64,000 nucleotides of DNA from Azorinus chamasolen (GCA_963576725.1 OY755241.1:75305001-75369000); one strand, 5' to 3'; positions 21,712 through 32,757 are shown, counted from the first letter of the stretch. Program-made: numbers and translations. Notes: generated by a model not told the origin, from the sequence alone.

Positions 21712-21929
21712 CTTGACAGTTGACCTCATTGTCGTGGACAATGAGGATTGTTCCTTGTAGAAATTCACATGAAAATCAGATATTTCAAGGTGGTCTCTTG
21801 TGCGGACCTCAGTATTGAAGGCCGCTTCCCTCCAAAGTGTTACTTTCGCTCAGTCACTCCTGTCTTCCACAGTCACTGTCTTTATTTGTACATCTTCTCC
21901 ATTAGCTTTGACAGTCCGTGTTTCGTTTC
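21712..21929 (-). CDS. OB-fold gene, third exon (contains a stop)
   Basis: Acceptor GTGTAG before 21929, donor GTAATA after 21712. The frame gives VKANGEDVQIKTVTVEDRSD, a stop at 21850-21852, then AKVTLWREAAFNTEVR and LSTTMRSTVK. The block is the core of an RPA-like OB fold. The exon needs a phase-1 partner, but the preceding exon ends in phase 0, so a one-base lesion near the junction is likely. Confidence 0.65.
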
Positions 21930-22087
21930 CTACACATAATGATGGCGATATGATTTTAAATTACTGCTTTATTTTCAATAATTTACTCGAAGGACAACAC
22001 ATATTTCCATATTCATGAAAGATCCACCTACTACAAGCAATTAACAAATCATTAACACAATGGTTTATCCCAATATCTGATACTGAT

Positions 22088-22262
22088 GCCTCTGTAAAAG
22101 TCACATTTGAAACAACTGTACAGGAGCATTTGCTCCAAAGAAGCAAACTCTAGATTTATCACAATGGATGGACTATCTACTGTTGAGGTCACGCATAAAA
22201 ATATTTTTTCTAGTAAATTTTCCTTTTCAGTAGATACTTTAACAGAGGTTGCCTATGAAAGT
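22088..22262. mobile_element. Family A MITE remnant
   Basis: TTTGAAACAACTGTACAGGA, GCATTTGCTCC and GATTTATCACAATGG echo the family A centre; TAGTAAATTTTCCTTTTCAG echoes its inverted left part. Ends are eroded. Confidence 0.45.
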
Positions 22263-22325
22263 AACCTATGAGATAATGAGCTAAGTACATGTGCCAATAC
22301 TCTAACAGTTCGAAACAGTTGAGCT

Positions 22326-22619
22326 AACAAGAGCTGCGTGCAGTGCCAACGCTCGTTTGATTTGGTGATGGTCCAGCCAGATTAAATACATGTAGTTTTG
22401 AAAACTATAAAGGGCCATAACTTAAAAATTAAGAGTTTGTTTCTTATTTAGGGGCCTTCCCCTCAATGAGATCTACTAACCTGAAATTTCATGTTGATAC
22501 CTCATACTTTTCGAGTACTGAGCTACATTAAAGTTTTTTCACGCCGACTACAATGACAACGCCTACGACCCAGTGTTTACAATAGCTCGAATTTTCTTCG
22601 AAACAGACAAGCTGAAAAT
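22326..22619 (+). mobile_element. HINE-E copy
   Basis: Head AACAAGAGCTGCGTGCAGTG and CCAACGCTCGTTTGATTTGG; single core unit with GGGCCATAACTTAAAAATT and CTCAATGAGATCTACTAACC; tail ACGCCTACGACCCAGTG, AATAGCTCGA...AGACAAGCTGAAAA. It lies in the intron between OB-fold exons 2 and 3, touching the donor side. Confidence 0.65.
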
Positions 22620-22645
22620 GTCCTGTGGTTGATATTTGCACTTAC

Positions 22646-22885
22646 TTGCACAAGCCTTCCCTGGATAGAATTTTTTTGTTTCTTCGGTGAAGAGAAGGCC
22701 ACAGCAATTGGGACTATCTTAGCTGATGGTGGAAAGACAATCCTCCTTCCTGTGGTGTAGTGCCCTGCTGGGACCTCCACTGGTAAAGGTGACCAAAAGG
22801 CCACCTTTGTGTGGGAGGTCACCACAATTGTCTTTAACTCCTCTGTCTTGTTAATGAAGTTCCGCAAACGGATGTACTTGTCTAC
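22646..22885 (-). CDS. OB-fold gene, second exon
   Basis: Acceptor TATTTACAG before 22885 and donor GTAAGT after 22646; exactly 80 codons, fully open. It begins VDKYIRLRNFINKTEELKTI, includes GHYTTGRRIVFPPSAKIVPI and ends SPKKQKNSIQGRLVQ, which leads into a second OB fold. The phase joins the upstream exon cleanly. Confidence 0.7.
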
Positions 22886-23113
22886 CTGTAAATATATAAT
22901 GATTATGCATCAATATATTTGAGTCTGTCATGTGATTTCCAGTGTTGATGTAGACCAGTATTCTGATTACATTGTATAATATGGAGGCTTTGAATGCCTT
23001 TGATCAGCATCCACACTGCTTGCAAAGTGAGGTAACTAAGCTAGTATATTAGAATGAATGTCAACCAGTGAATACCAAGATCAGTCACCACATGTTCAAC
23101 CTGGTGGATGATC
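22886..23113. other. Intron sequence, nothing recognised
   Basis: Part of the intron between OB-fold exons 1 and 2, left of the family C MITE; no repeat identified. Confidence 0.3.
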
Positions 23114-23363
23114 TTAACCCTTCGCTTGCTGTTCACGTCAATATACCTACCTGTAAATAGTGAAAACCAAGATGAGACAGCTCCTGCAGGAGCTGTCTCA
23201 TCAGGGTCTGCATTATTTACAAATTGATTATGCAACCAGTGCACTCCACAGCAGTGATTGCACAGCGAAATACTTGTACACAGTGAAGATATATGTAATT
23301 ATACAACAGGGCATGGGTAAAGAAGGAGAAATGTATTTTAAAATTCAGCAAGCGAAGGGTTAA
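23114..23363. mobile_element. MITE family C
   Basis: TTAA at 23114-23117 and 23360-23363; ends CCCTTCGCTTGCTG and CAGCAAGCGAAGGG are a 14-bp inverted pair. Central palindrome GAGACAGCTCCTGCAGGAGC (core 23180-23193). Better preserved than the 6478 copy. Confidence 0.85.
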
Positions 23364-23463
23364 TTTGACACTGTTAGTAACTTACAGAGATTGGGTTTCT
23401 CATAGCAAAGCTCAATTATGGGAAAACAAATACATTTCACTTATTTGATCAATCGCAAACAAT

Positions 23464-23634
23464 AACAAGGGGGTCATGATGACCCTATATTGCTCACCTG
23501 GCACATATATAATAGCTAAAATATTTACGGAGTATGGTTTCAGTAGATACAAAATAAATCTCATCCATAACCAGTCATCAGATTTAAATGGTCTTCTTGT
23601 GACTGACTCTACAAAAACAGCTAAAACAAGGGCA
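23464..23634 (+). mobile_element. HINE head fragment interrupted by HINE-F
   Basis: AACAAGGGGGTCATGATGAC, CCTATATTGCTCACCTGGCA: a head of the CTCACCTGG group. The copy is cut off where the next HINE head begins. Confidence 0.55.
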
Positions 23635-24648
23635 TGTTGCATTGCTATGCAAGACATGAGTCCCCCACCGGACTGAAAAAAACAAAACCTCCACTCTCCC
23701 CACCCCACCCTCCCATGGTGTGGTTGACCATGGTATATACATGACCACCTGAATGGTATCAGTACCTACTTCCATACATTGAATCAGTAAATAAAAAGTT
23801 ACTGTCGCTACAAGAAAATATGAAGAAGGGGAGTAACTCCAAAAATATTGATGCTACAGTTACTGCTACACTACACCTCATCATGCTTGTTCCATGAGAA
23901 GTTTCAAATCAATTGAACCAGTACATAAAGAGTTATTACCTGGACAAGAAATTATGAAATGGGGAATAACTCCAAAAATATAGATGCTAGAGTTATGACC
24001 CTTTTTGTATGACACTACCCCCTCATCATGCTTGTTCCATATGTGAAGTTTCAAATCAATTGAACCAGTAGATAAAGAGTCGTTGTCCAGACAAAAAAAA
24101 TATGAAAAAGGGGAATAATTCCATAAATGTTGAGGCTAGAGTTATGACCCTTGTGCATGACACTACTCGTCATGCTTCTTCAATGTGTGAAGTTATAATG
24201 GATTTGACCTAACTTTGTAGAAGATATTGCCAGGACAAGAAGTGTGACAGACAGACTGACAAGAAAATATGAAAAAGGGGAAGATCTCAAAAAATATTGA
24301 TGCTAGAGTTATGGCCCTTGTGTATGACACTACCCCTCATCATGATTGTTCCATATGTGAAGTTTCAAGTGAACCAGTAGATAAAGAGTTATTGTCCGGA
24401 CAAAAAATATGTAAAAGGGGAATAACTCCAAAAATATTGATGCTAGAGTTATGGCCTTTGTACACGACACTAGTCCTCATCATGCTTCTTCAATGTGTGA
24501 AGTTATAATGAATTTGACCTAACATTGTAGGAGATATGGCCCAGATATGAAGCGTGACAGACGGACGGACAGACAGACGGAATCGAGCAAACCTATAGTC
24601 CCCCAACCAGTAACCGCCCCCAACGGTAACCGGTGGGGGGCTTATAAT
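23635..24648 (+). mobile_element. HINE-F element
   Basis: Head AACAAGGGCATGTTGCATTG with AGTCCCCCACCGG; core of about six ~150-bp units (GGGGAATAACTCCAAAAATA, GATGCTAGAGTTATG, CATGCTTGTTCCATATG); GACGGACGGACAGACAGACG microsatellite; tail hairpin TAGTCCCCCAAC...GGTGGGGG with a partly duplicated arm. The head and tail motifs are inverted copies. It lies in the intron between OB-fold exons 1 and 2. Confidence 0.8.
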
Positions 24649-25084
24649 TTCAATATATGAGAAAAGAATAGTTGACAGGGGCGTGACTTATTATCCCTAT
24701 AATAGTATTCTGGTTACACACTACCAAAGTGCCCAAATCATGATACTATCTGAAAATATTGGCCCCTAGGAGCGGGTTGATACAAGAACTGTACAAGTGG
24801 GTATTAAACAGATTGGATCCATATCAGATACATAATTTCTCAGCTGCTGATCTAGACCCAAGCTGTTGGCAAATTCAGTAAAGTTGTGTGGTAAGAGAAA
24901 TGCTAAGTGTTTATATAAAATGTCCTAATAAACTTTTTCCAGTCTCTGGCTAAGTGTATAGTTGTAATAAAGATAGTGAATCACAAGCTATTGGTTCACA
25001 ATTCCTACCAGTCAAGTTATTTCAATTATACAATACTCTTTTGCCATTAATGGACAACCACAGGAATGTCAAGACTAGACTTAC
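24649..25084. other. Intron sequence with a decayed MITE palindrome
   Basis: CAGCTGCTGATCTAGACCCA near 24840 resembles a family B arm; otherwise nothing is recognised. Confidence 0.3.
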
Positions 25085-25294
25085 TTTGAAATATCTGAAT
25101 TGCTGCGCATCAAAACACACAAGTTTCACCACTTCAGTTCCATCGCTGACAGCTGATATCAATGACTCCTTCGGCGATCCATCCTTTCCCTTGTATTTCA
25201 AAGACTGGTCACTTGTGGCTACGACTTTTACCTTCAAGTCCTAGATATAGGGGCCTGAAGACTTTTCTCGGAATACCAAAGCAATAGTAGACAT
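25085..25294 (-). CDS. OB-fold gene, first visible exon (contains a stop)
   Basis: Acceptor CTTTGCAG before 25294 and donor GTAAGT after 25085; 70 codons. The first codon is ATG (MSTIALVFREKSSGPYI), then TAG at 25241-25243, then DLKVKVVATSDQSLKYKGKD and TEVVKLVCFDAQQFRYFK. Because an acceptor directly precedes the ATG, this is probably an internal or first coding exon behind a 5' UTR intron. Phase 0 joins exon 2. Confidence 0.65.
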
Positions 25295-25667
25295 CTGCAA
25301 AGAGAATTTACTTATTACATATCAAACGTAACATTCTTATATACAGTTAAACCTGCCTAAAACGACAAGTACACTGACACATGTTTTATGATTTTTCAGA
25401 CATGTAGATGCATAATACTGCATAAAAGCAAAGTTCTAGCGTACAAGGGAGCTTTTTGCATTGTTCTTGCAACGCCTTAAGCTGTAACCTGTCCTATATT
25501 TAAACACTACAGCTGCAATTTGCTTTCTACAGAAAACATCCCCAGTACAGTGCAGTTATAAAATAATTTCACACAAATCACTGTACCATCAATATTGAAA
25601 TAAATGACTTTACAATTTAATACATTTCTATTTATCATGGTCCATTGGAATTCTACAAAAGTATAAC

Positions 25668-26168
25668 AACAACTAGAAAATTGTGTCTGTAAGACACAGT
25701 GATGCCCCCGTGTCGGTGCTTGCCTAGCTGCATGTAAAATTTCCAAGTTATTTGACCTTGACCGTGGGCTTGTGGACAGCATGGGCCGGTCGTGCAATGA
25801 AAGTATGGATGGTGTTTAATGTGTATATGCAATTCCATGGCAATAGATAGTGGTTATAAAAAAACGTGACAAAAAACTGCACGTAAATGTGATAACCAAC
25901 TGCAGGTAAAATTTCCAAGTCATTTGACCTCGACATTGGGCTTACGGGCAGCATGGGTTGGGTGTCAAATGATAGCATGGATGGTAATTGATGTGGTTGT
26001 GAAGTTTCATGTGTATAAGTGTAGAAATTACTGACTTATAACACTTGAAAACTGTGACAACCAACTGCACCTAAAAGCGTGACGGACGGACAGATTGACG
26101 GACCGACAGATGGACAGACATGTGCAAAACATTATGCCCCCTGACTATCGTCAACGGGGGCATACAAA
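25668..26168 (+). mobile_element. HINE-P element
   Basis: Head AACAACTAGAAAATTGTGTC, with a TGTCTGTAAGACA hairpin and GATGCCCCCGT; about two core units (TGCATGTAAAATTTCCAAGT, TTTGACCT.GAC.TGGGCTT); microsatellite GACGGACGGACAGATTGACG; tail hairpin TATGCCCCCTGAC/GTCAACGGGGGCATA. The head motif is the inverse of the tail arm. Confidence 0.8.
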
Positions 26169-26337
26169 TATATTAATTATGATGCTGATTAATTTAACTG
26201 AGTTGGTAACATGCAAAATTTCAGCAAGGCATAACAGCATAATATCTACAATATGGCAAAGAAGACCAGTTTATGTATATATCTACATATTTACACTATA
26301 GCCAAATACAGGGGTTTATGGTCAGAATAATATGACT

Positions 26338-26950
26338 CTAATGTACCTCAGAGCTAAAAATGTCCTTTTCACACAAGTTCGTATATATGGGATCTATGCA
26401 TGAACTAAAGTCTGATGTAGCAGTTGTCACCAACTGTTTCATACTGTAAGTATCTTTGAAAAGCTTTCTCAACGACCTGTTTTCAAACCAATCAAAATTG
26501 AAAACTCCCATTAGAACAAGGCCCCGACGGGAATCTGGCGACATATTCTGAGATACATCAGATGACAGAGAGCTAAGGAAATGTGACAAAGTGGCAACCG
26601 AAACACTCCTTGGAGGGCAATAGATATAAGCTATCAGAATGCCACCTTGGACCTCAAGCAAACAGTACTCTATGCCACATACACTCCTAAAGAAATGAGC
26701 ATACACACTAAAAGCTTGCTTATAATATATGACAAGTCCATGAGTACTTTCATCTCTACTGCGAGCAATAACATTGAATCCTTGCAGTGAAAAAATCTTA
26801 TCTAATGGAAATCAGAGTCTTGTTTCTGCAAAACCTATCAGACCAGCAGACATGATATTACAATCAAATTTAATATCATCAAAATGTTTTTGCAGAGACC
26901 TGCAGTTCTGGAAACAAATTGTTGTATCACCATGAGGAAAAAAATTGAAC
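26338..26950 (-). pseudogene. Helentron APE-like endonuclease domain
   Basis: The domain reads FQNCRSLQKHFDDIKFD, GLIGFAETRL (the conserved E-T of exo/endo/phosphatase enzymes), a stop at 26812, then IAYIYCPP, the core GVFNFDW and CIDPIYTNL. In active enzymes the core is GDFN; here the catalytic Asp codon (26503-26505) encodes Val, and the usual Asp-His in the IDHI box is D-P. The final SDH segment is not visible. It is dead by residue loss as well as by the stop. Confidence 0.85.
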
Positions 26951-27749
26951 ATCGGTAGCCCAACAATTCTCTTGTGATTGCATAGTCTTTCCATTTCAGC
27001 TTGAACATCTTTTGACACACTGGTCTTATCATCATTCATTTGAGTAATATATACATTGGAAAGACATGTTACCCTGCTCAGCCCTACATAATAGATATGG
27101 TCTATTTTACGTTTCCCAAAATTTGAAACTGCAGCTTTCATTGTTGAACCTTGAGCTTTGTGAATAGTTTTGCCAGCAGATAAACAGATTGGAAACTAAC
27201 GGCACACTATGAGATAGGTTTTAAAATAATGATAACAGAATCTCCGACTCGTTTCAAGAATTGGTGTCCAAAGAGGGTGTATATCATCGAAATACAAATG
27301 TTTGTACTTTAATCGCCATCGCTGGCCTATGGAATCGTCGTCAAAGAGGACCCACACAATGCTACATCTTCTGGAGCCTTCAACCCTAGGGTCAAACTTC
27401 TTAATATGGCATGACTCACCATTTGTCAGACCATCTTTTGTATCAACATTTACACAAATTTCTGCTGGCAATCCAATGCCAAGAGCTAGATTTTTCTGAA
27501 GTCCCATTGTCACATTAGTGTCATGAGGTATGCGCGATAATATCGTGTCCCAATATCAGTCCCAACGTCACCCGAGATGTCATCTATGGCTTCAACAGTT
27601 ACGCAATTCAAAGAGTCAACTCTTTGCAAAACAGAAGAGTTATGCTCTATACTATCTTGTCTACCACAGAACAAATGGGACACTTGCTGTAGATCCTTAT
27701 TGTTACTTTCTACTTTTCTTGTAAATCCTCCTTGAATGTTTACCTTCTC
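26951..27749 (-). pseudogene. Helentron helicase C-terminal part
   Basis: Contains NLALGIGLPAEICVNVDTKD and LTNGESC, the PIF1/Helitron strand before motif V, and YVGLSRV (motif VI). Frames change near 27510 and 27190. The right end stops at the TTAA of the inserted MITE (27750), and helicase sequence resumes beyond it. Confidence 0.85.
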
Positions 27750-28268
27750 TTAACCCATTACCTCATAGGCTATTTTAGATACAACCTCTTTGAATAAATC
27801 TACCGAAAAGGCTATTTTAGATACAACCTCTTTGAATAAATCTACCGAAAAGGCTATTTTAGATACAACCTCTTTGAATAAATCTACCGAAAAGGCTATT
27901 TTAGATACAACCTCTTACAACCTCTTTGAATAAATCTACCGAAAAGGCTATTTTAGATACAACCTCTTTGAATAAATCTACCGAAAAGGCTATTTTAGAT
28001 ACAACCTCTTTGAATAAATCTACCGAAAAGGCTATTTTAGATACAACCTCTTTGAATAAATCTACCGAAAAGGCTATTTTAGATACAACCTCTTTGAATA
28101 AATCTACCGAAAAGGAGCATAACTAGAGAAAAGGAATTTTTTTAGAATTGTGTAGTTTGAAACCATTGTGATAAATAGAGCATTTGCTCCTATAGTAGCA
28201 AATGCTCTATTTATCACAATGGTTTCATAAATGACCTTTACAGAGTCGTCAATATGAGGGAATGGGTA
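27750..28268. mobile_element. Family A MITE with internal 42-bp tandem expansion
   Basis: Left TTAA at 27750-27753, central palindrome GATAAATAGAGCATTTGCTC (core 28184-28197), right end GAGGGAATGGG. The segment GGCTATTTTAGATACAACCT with AATAAATCTACCGAAAA, single in other A copies, is present eight times in tandem (27768-28113), one copy with an extra 10 bp. It interrupts the Helentron helicase between LLNRC and REGKHS. The 14-residue periodic open frame there is a repeat artefact. Confidence 0.9.
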
Positions 28269-29525
28269 CATCTGTTTAACAAGTCTGCAAATACTTGATC
28301 ATTATTTTTTCGCATGATAACTTTTAATTTGAACTCAAACAACTCTATCCAGAGATTTACAGCAAGGCAACCCATTTGCAGAGAAGGAAAAGCCTGTCAG
28401 AGAAAAAATCCAGGAGTCCATCACAGGTTTCAATTGGAAGAGATCATCAACGGCAAGAATACTTATACCGCCAAATGGCGTAGTACAACCCATTATTTCC
28501 TGCAAGCGCAGATTGATGAAATTGAACATATTGCGACCCACCATAGAAATCTCATCAATAATAACCAGTTTCAAACTATGGTAACGAGTCTGCATTGCAT
28601 TGAGCTGTTTGGTATCAAGGGGTTTAAATTGAAAACATTGATTTGCTGGAATACAGAATGCAGCATGGACTCTACTGCCACCTATGATATGTCTTTCCTG
28701 TTGGTGCGCACAACAAAATTTTGACAGCATCAGGATTTTCATTTCTTCTATGATTGAAATACTTCAACAACATCTGGTATATGCATCTTATCACAACAGA
28801 TTTCCCAACACCTATACCTCCTGATAAAAATGTATAGAATGGTGTCATTTCAGTCTTGACTTTTGACATGACATAATAGAAGAAATACTTTTGCTCTTCA
28901 TTTAAAGCTCGTATGTCTTGCAAATATTGTTCTTTGTCAACCTCTTTTTGTCGCAGCACATCACAAGCTACTGATCGAGTGGTTAATCAAATACATCACC
29001 AATATCATAATTATTTAAATTTTGCATGCCAATTACTGGATCAAAACAGCCAACTGCTTTTACACTTCCCTCAGAGGCATCCACTGCATCTCTATACTGA
29101 GCTTCTGAATCTACCTCTCCAGCAATATGGGGATTTATCTTCATCATCCAGCACATGAATCAAATCACTAACAGCACATTTCTCATACTGCATGTAATTA
29201 TGCAACACCTCATCTTCTCTCACCCTGTAACTTTCTTCATGTGTATCAAAACCACACAACAAATCATCAACTTCATTTCTCCAAGGAGTGTACAACATCA
29301 GTTTTTGTCTATAATGTTCTTCAGGATTTTGATTGACAGTAGCAATGTGTGTATACAACACTTTCTTCTGTCTTCTTTTCCTGATGCAGGTACCACAAGG
29401 GAATCTGATTACTCCGTCATATTCTACAGAAGTATTTGGTTCTACTTCATCATCTCTATCATGCTCATATTCCATTTCTGACAATTCCTCGGAAACAAAC
29501 ATGCTTTTTTTTAGAATTCTGTGAT
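28269..29525 (-). pseudogene. Helentron helicase N-terminal part and linker
   Basis: From right to left: the linker EHYRQKLMLYTPWRNEVDDL typical of Helitron proteins; Walker A GGIGVGKS (28798-28821); APTGK; a frameshift near 28695; HAAFCIP; Walker B VIIDEISMVG; then AVDDLFQLKPV (usually GDxxQLPPV); and FADLLNR, which reaches the MITE. Key Walker residues are intact although the frame is broken at least three times. Confidence 0.88.
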
Positions 29526-31207
29526 TTATGCCAAGTATCAAGTGAATCAGGTTGAAATTGAAGGAGGAGTTCAAAGTACAAGATTTTGCCTGCCAATTTC
29601 AAGGCAAAAGGTCAAGGTCAAGGTCACAGAGACCTGAAATTTGTGTCTTGCACATCTACTACTCCTGAGTAACATTTATGCCAAGTATCAAGTAAATCAG
29701 GTTGAAAGTGAAAGAGGAGTTTGCCGTACAAGATTTTGCCTGCCAATTGTAAGACCAATTTCAAGGCCAAAGGTCAAGGTCACAGAGATTTTAAATTTGT
29801 GTCTTGCACATCTACTACTCCTGAGTAACATTTATTCCAAGTATCAAGTGAATCAGGTTTAAAGTGAAGGAGGAGTTCAAAGTACAAGATTTTGCCTGCC
29901 AATTTTAAGACCAATTTCAAGGCCAACGGTCACAGAGAACTGAAATTTGTGTCTTGCACATATACTACTCCTGAGTAACATTTATGCCAATCATCAAGTG
30001 AATCAGGTTGAAATTGAAGGAGAAGTTCAAAGTACAAGATTTTGCTTGCCAATTTTAAGACCAATTTCAAGGCCACAGGTCAAGGTCACAGAGATGTTAA
30101 ATTTTTCTGTCTTGCACATCTACTACTCCTGAGTAACATTTATGCCAAGTATCAAGTGAAGCAGGTTGAAATTGAAAGAGGAGTTCAAAGTAAAAGATTT
30201 TGCCTGCCAATTTCAAGACCAAAGGTCAAGGTCACAGAAACCTGAAATTTGTGTCTGGCACATCTACTACTCCTGAGTAACATTTATGCCAAGTATCAAG
30301 TGAATCAGGTTGAAATTGAAGGAAGAGTTCAAAGTATAAGATTTTGCCTGCCAATTTCAAGACCAATTTCAAGGCCAAAGGTCAAGGTCAAGGTCACAGA
30401 GACCTAACATTTTTGTCTTGCACATCTACTACTCCTGAGTAACATTTATACCAAGTATCAAGTGAATCAGGTTGAAAGTGAAGGAGGAGTTCAAAGTACA
30501 AGATTTTGACTGCCAATTTCAAGACCAATTTCAAGACCAAAGGTTAAGGTCAAGGTCACAGAAACCTGAAATTTGTGTCTGGCACATCTACTACTCCTGG
30601 GTAACATTTATGCCAAGTATCAAGTGAATCAGGTTGAAATTGAAGAAAGAGTTCAAAGTATAAGATTTTGCCTGCCAATTTCAAGACCAATTTCAAGGCC
30701 AAAGGTCAAGGTCAAGGTCACAGAGACCAAAAATTTGTGTCTTGCACATCTACTACTCCTGAGTAACATTTATACAAAGTATCAAGTGAATCAGGTTGAA
30801 AGTGAAGGAGGAGTTCAAAGTACAAGATTTTGCCTGCCAATTTCAAGACCAATTTCAAGGCTTAAGGTCAAGGTCAAGGAGACCTGAAATTTGTGTCTTA
30901 CACATCTACTACTCCTGAGTAACATTTATGCCAAGTATTAAGTGAATCAGGTTGAATGTAAAGGAGGAGTTCAAATTACAAGCTTTTGCCTGCCAGTTTC
31001 AAGACCAATTTCAAGGTCAAGGTCACAGAGACCTGAAATTTGTGTCTTGCACATCTACTACTCCTGATTAACAACTATGTCAAGTATCAAGTAAATCGGG
31101 TTGAAACTGAAGGAGGAGTTTGCCGTACAAGATTTTGCAGACAGACCGACCGACCGACAGGCTGATTCCAGTACACCTCCCTCAAACTCTGTTTGTGGGG
31201 GTATAAA
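29525..31207 (+). mobile_element. HINE-H element, ten core units, inserted in the Helentron
   Basis: Ten units of about 142-165 bp carry CACATCTACTACTCCTGAGT, ATGCCAAGTATCAAGTGAAT, TACAAGATTTTGCCTGCCAA and AAAGGTCAAGGTCAAGGTCA. The tail has GACAGACCGACCGACCGACA and a CTCAAACTCTGTTTGTGGGG hairpin ending GGTATAAAAAG. No separate head survives at the left junction, so it is 5'-truncated. Many short open frames of 60-100 codons in the units are repeat artefacts. Confidence 0.85.
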
Positions 31208-31490
31208 AAGTATGTCGACCTGTTTCCAACTATATAAAATTGTATTATTCCATACATAATGTTCTTATAATCATAAAGACAAATTCACTCGCAGCTCTTG
31301 ATTAATCAGCCCTCCTAAAAGTGAAATTCCAATACCTGCGTTCCATATAAAGCGCAGGGCCTTCAGGCTCCCGCGCAATAAACTGCCTCTTGGGCTCCTA
31401 GCTCTACACTTGATAAGAACTGATTGCAAATCCTTCTCACTTGCTGCTTTATATCAGAATCATGCTTCTGTGCCTCTAAACAAGCATGCC
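31208..31490 (-). pseudogene. Helentron Rep distal segment
   Basis: The minus strand gives fragments of the Rep-helicase linker (QKHDSDIKQQ, ICNQFLSSVELGAQEAVY) in shifted frames. It lies between the HINE-H tail and the family B MITE and continues the protein across the MITE. Confidence 0.75.
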
Positions 31491-31740
31491 ATAACCCTTT
31501 CCCTCATATAAACGCGTTTTCACGTATCTGCAAACAGAGTAGACCCCGATCAGACGGCTCCTAGAGGAGCCGTTGGATTACGGTCTACTCTGTTTGCTAA
31601 TATAATTTCAAAGATCTGTGTCTTTACTTTCTAAAATGGCTACAATACTACACTTTCCATATTTCATTATAACCTTTGTGTTCATGAATATTCAGTAGGT
31701 ATAGAAATTTGTAATAAACACAGAACAGGGAAAGAGTTAA
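31491..31740. mobile_element. MITE family B inserted in Helentron Rep
   Basis: Ends ATAACCCTTTCCCTCATATA and ACAGGGAAAGAGTTAA; central core GCTCCTAGAGGAGC (31557-31570) with one arm slightly mutated. It divides the Rep coding region after SKGQRGLSNLL. Confidence 0.85.
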
Positions 31741-32757
31741 AAGGTTTGAAAGACCCCTTTGGCCTTTCGAAATGTACGATACAATGTATAATACACAGGA
31801 GTAAGCATCCAGCACATACTGTAGATCCATATTTGCCAACAAGCTTTTGATAAGATTTAGCTTGTTGTAATTATTCACCCTACTTTCTGTAACTGAGCAC
31901 TCCAAGAACAGTTTAGGTCTACTTATTGCTGATTGTACTGCTTTTAAATTAGTTGGCATGTCCATGTCTAAGTGTTCAAGAAAGGAGTCAAATGTGTGTT
32001 TAATTTCTGTTTTGTACAAATCATTCAAAATCTGAGTCATCTTGTCAACATTAGCTGCACACTCTGAAGTATTAGTAGTAGTCTGTAGAGGATATAACAC
32101 AGCTGTTTCGGGCATTGGAAAAATTGGGAAATTAAATCTGCACTGGGGTTTTCCCCTGTAATCTACAAGTACTAGCATGCCTGTGTGTCTGATAGTTCAC
32201 CAAATCAGGAATACTGCTGTCTTTTTTGCATGTAACATACTTATCAACAAAATATGTTATATCTGAATCCGTGCCAATCTCATGCACTGGGGCATTTTTA
32301 TCCAAATCAGCATATGGACATCCTCGTTGCTGAAATTCAATATGGTAAAAATAATCTATGATTTCACCAACTGGTTTTAGTGGACTCTTCAAAACATCCC
32401 TGACAAAAGCCTGAATCTAAAATCAAAATAGCGTGCACATGTCACTGGGTCACTTTTAATAAGCTTGCACTTTTCAATCACGACAGTGCCTTCACTTGTT
32501 CTGTTGTCAAATCATCACTGTTGGCCTGTTTTGCAAGTGATTTCAATAATGGATCCCACTTAGTTTCTGCAGCGGAAAATGAGAAAAAACATGTAGGTGT
32601 GCCAATTTGCCTTATCATGGCAAAGAGATCACATTTTGCTTGTTCCCAATATGGTGGTGATCCACGCAAAGTTCTCAGTACTCTGTAACCATCATTTTGC
32701 ATTGTAAGATGATCAAAATTCTTCACTCAAATAAGATGTTCAAATGCAGATCCGAAG
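31741..32757 (-). pseudogene. Helentron Rep (HUH nuclease) domain
   Basis: Reads YRVLRTLRGSPPYWEQAKCD and FFSFSAAETKW, then shifts frame to CKLIKSDPVTCARYFDFRF, FYHIEFQQRG, VDYRGKPQCRFNFPIF and the tyrosine motif region LDAYSCVLYIVSYISKGQRG, which keeps two Tyr. The HUH histidine motif, normally right after FQQRG-x-P, is lost to a short frameshifting deletion near 32318-32325, leaving only its last part out of frame. Nuclease activity would be gone. Confidence 0.88.

Larger units (their letters stand above)
20069..25294 (-). pseudogene. OB-fold (RPA-like) protein gene, four exons, probably broken
   Basis: Four minus-strand exons: 25294-25085, 22885-22646, 21929-21712 and 20317-20069. Each is bounded by AG acceptors and GT donors, and phases agree for junctions 1-2 and 3-4. 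The joined sequence resembles single-stranded-DNA-binding OB folds of the RPA70/DNA-binding-protein type: a beta-rich segment with RGEDV-like and AKVTLWREAA motifs (the latter diagnostic of the RPA OB-fold strand pattern, K-V-x-L-W) and a Glu/Asp-rich C-terminus. Defects: TAG at 25241-25243, TGA at 21850-21852, and a phase mismatch between exons 2 and 3. Introns hold MITEs and HINEs. It is either an unprocessed pseudogene or a decaying family member; an upstream exon may be missing. Confidence 0.65.
26338..32757 (-). mobile_element. Decayed autonomous Helentron (Rep - helicase - endonuclease)
   Basis: On the minus strand the order is HUH-type Rep (32757-31741 and 31490-31208), PIF1-like helicase (29525-28269 and 27749-about 27000), then an APE-like endonuclease (about 26950-26338). 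Rep plus helicase marks Helitrons; a C-terminal endonuclease after the helicase is the hallmark of the Helentron branch. Three elements interrupt it: a family B MITE (31491-31740), a tandem-core HINE (29525-31207) and an expanded family A MITE (27750-28268). Coding flanks of both MITEs continue the same protein. Frameshifts and stops occur throughout. The right end is replaced by a HINE at 32873, so the Rep N-terminus is missing. No intact terminal hairpin was found for this copy. Confidence 0.88.

Noticed and set aside
27926..28126. Periodic open frame with NKSTEKAILDTTSL-like repeats
   Set aside because: It lies wholly in the 42-bp expansion of a MITE; the frame is a by-product of the repeat.
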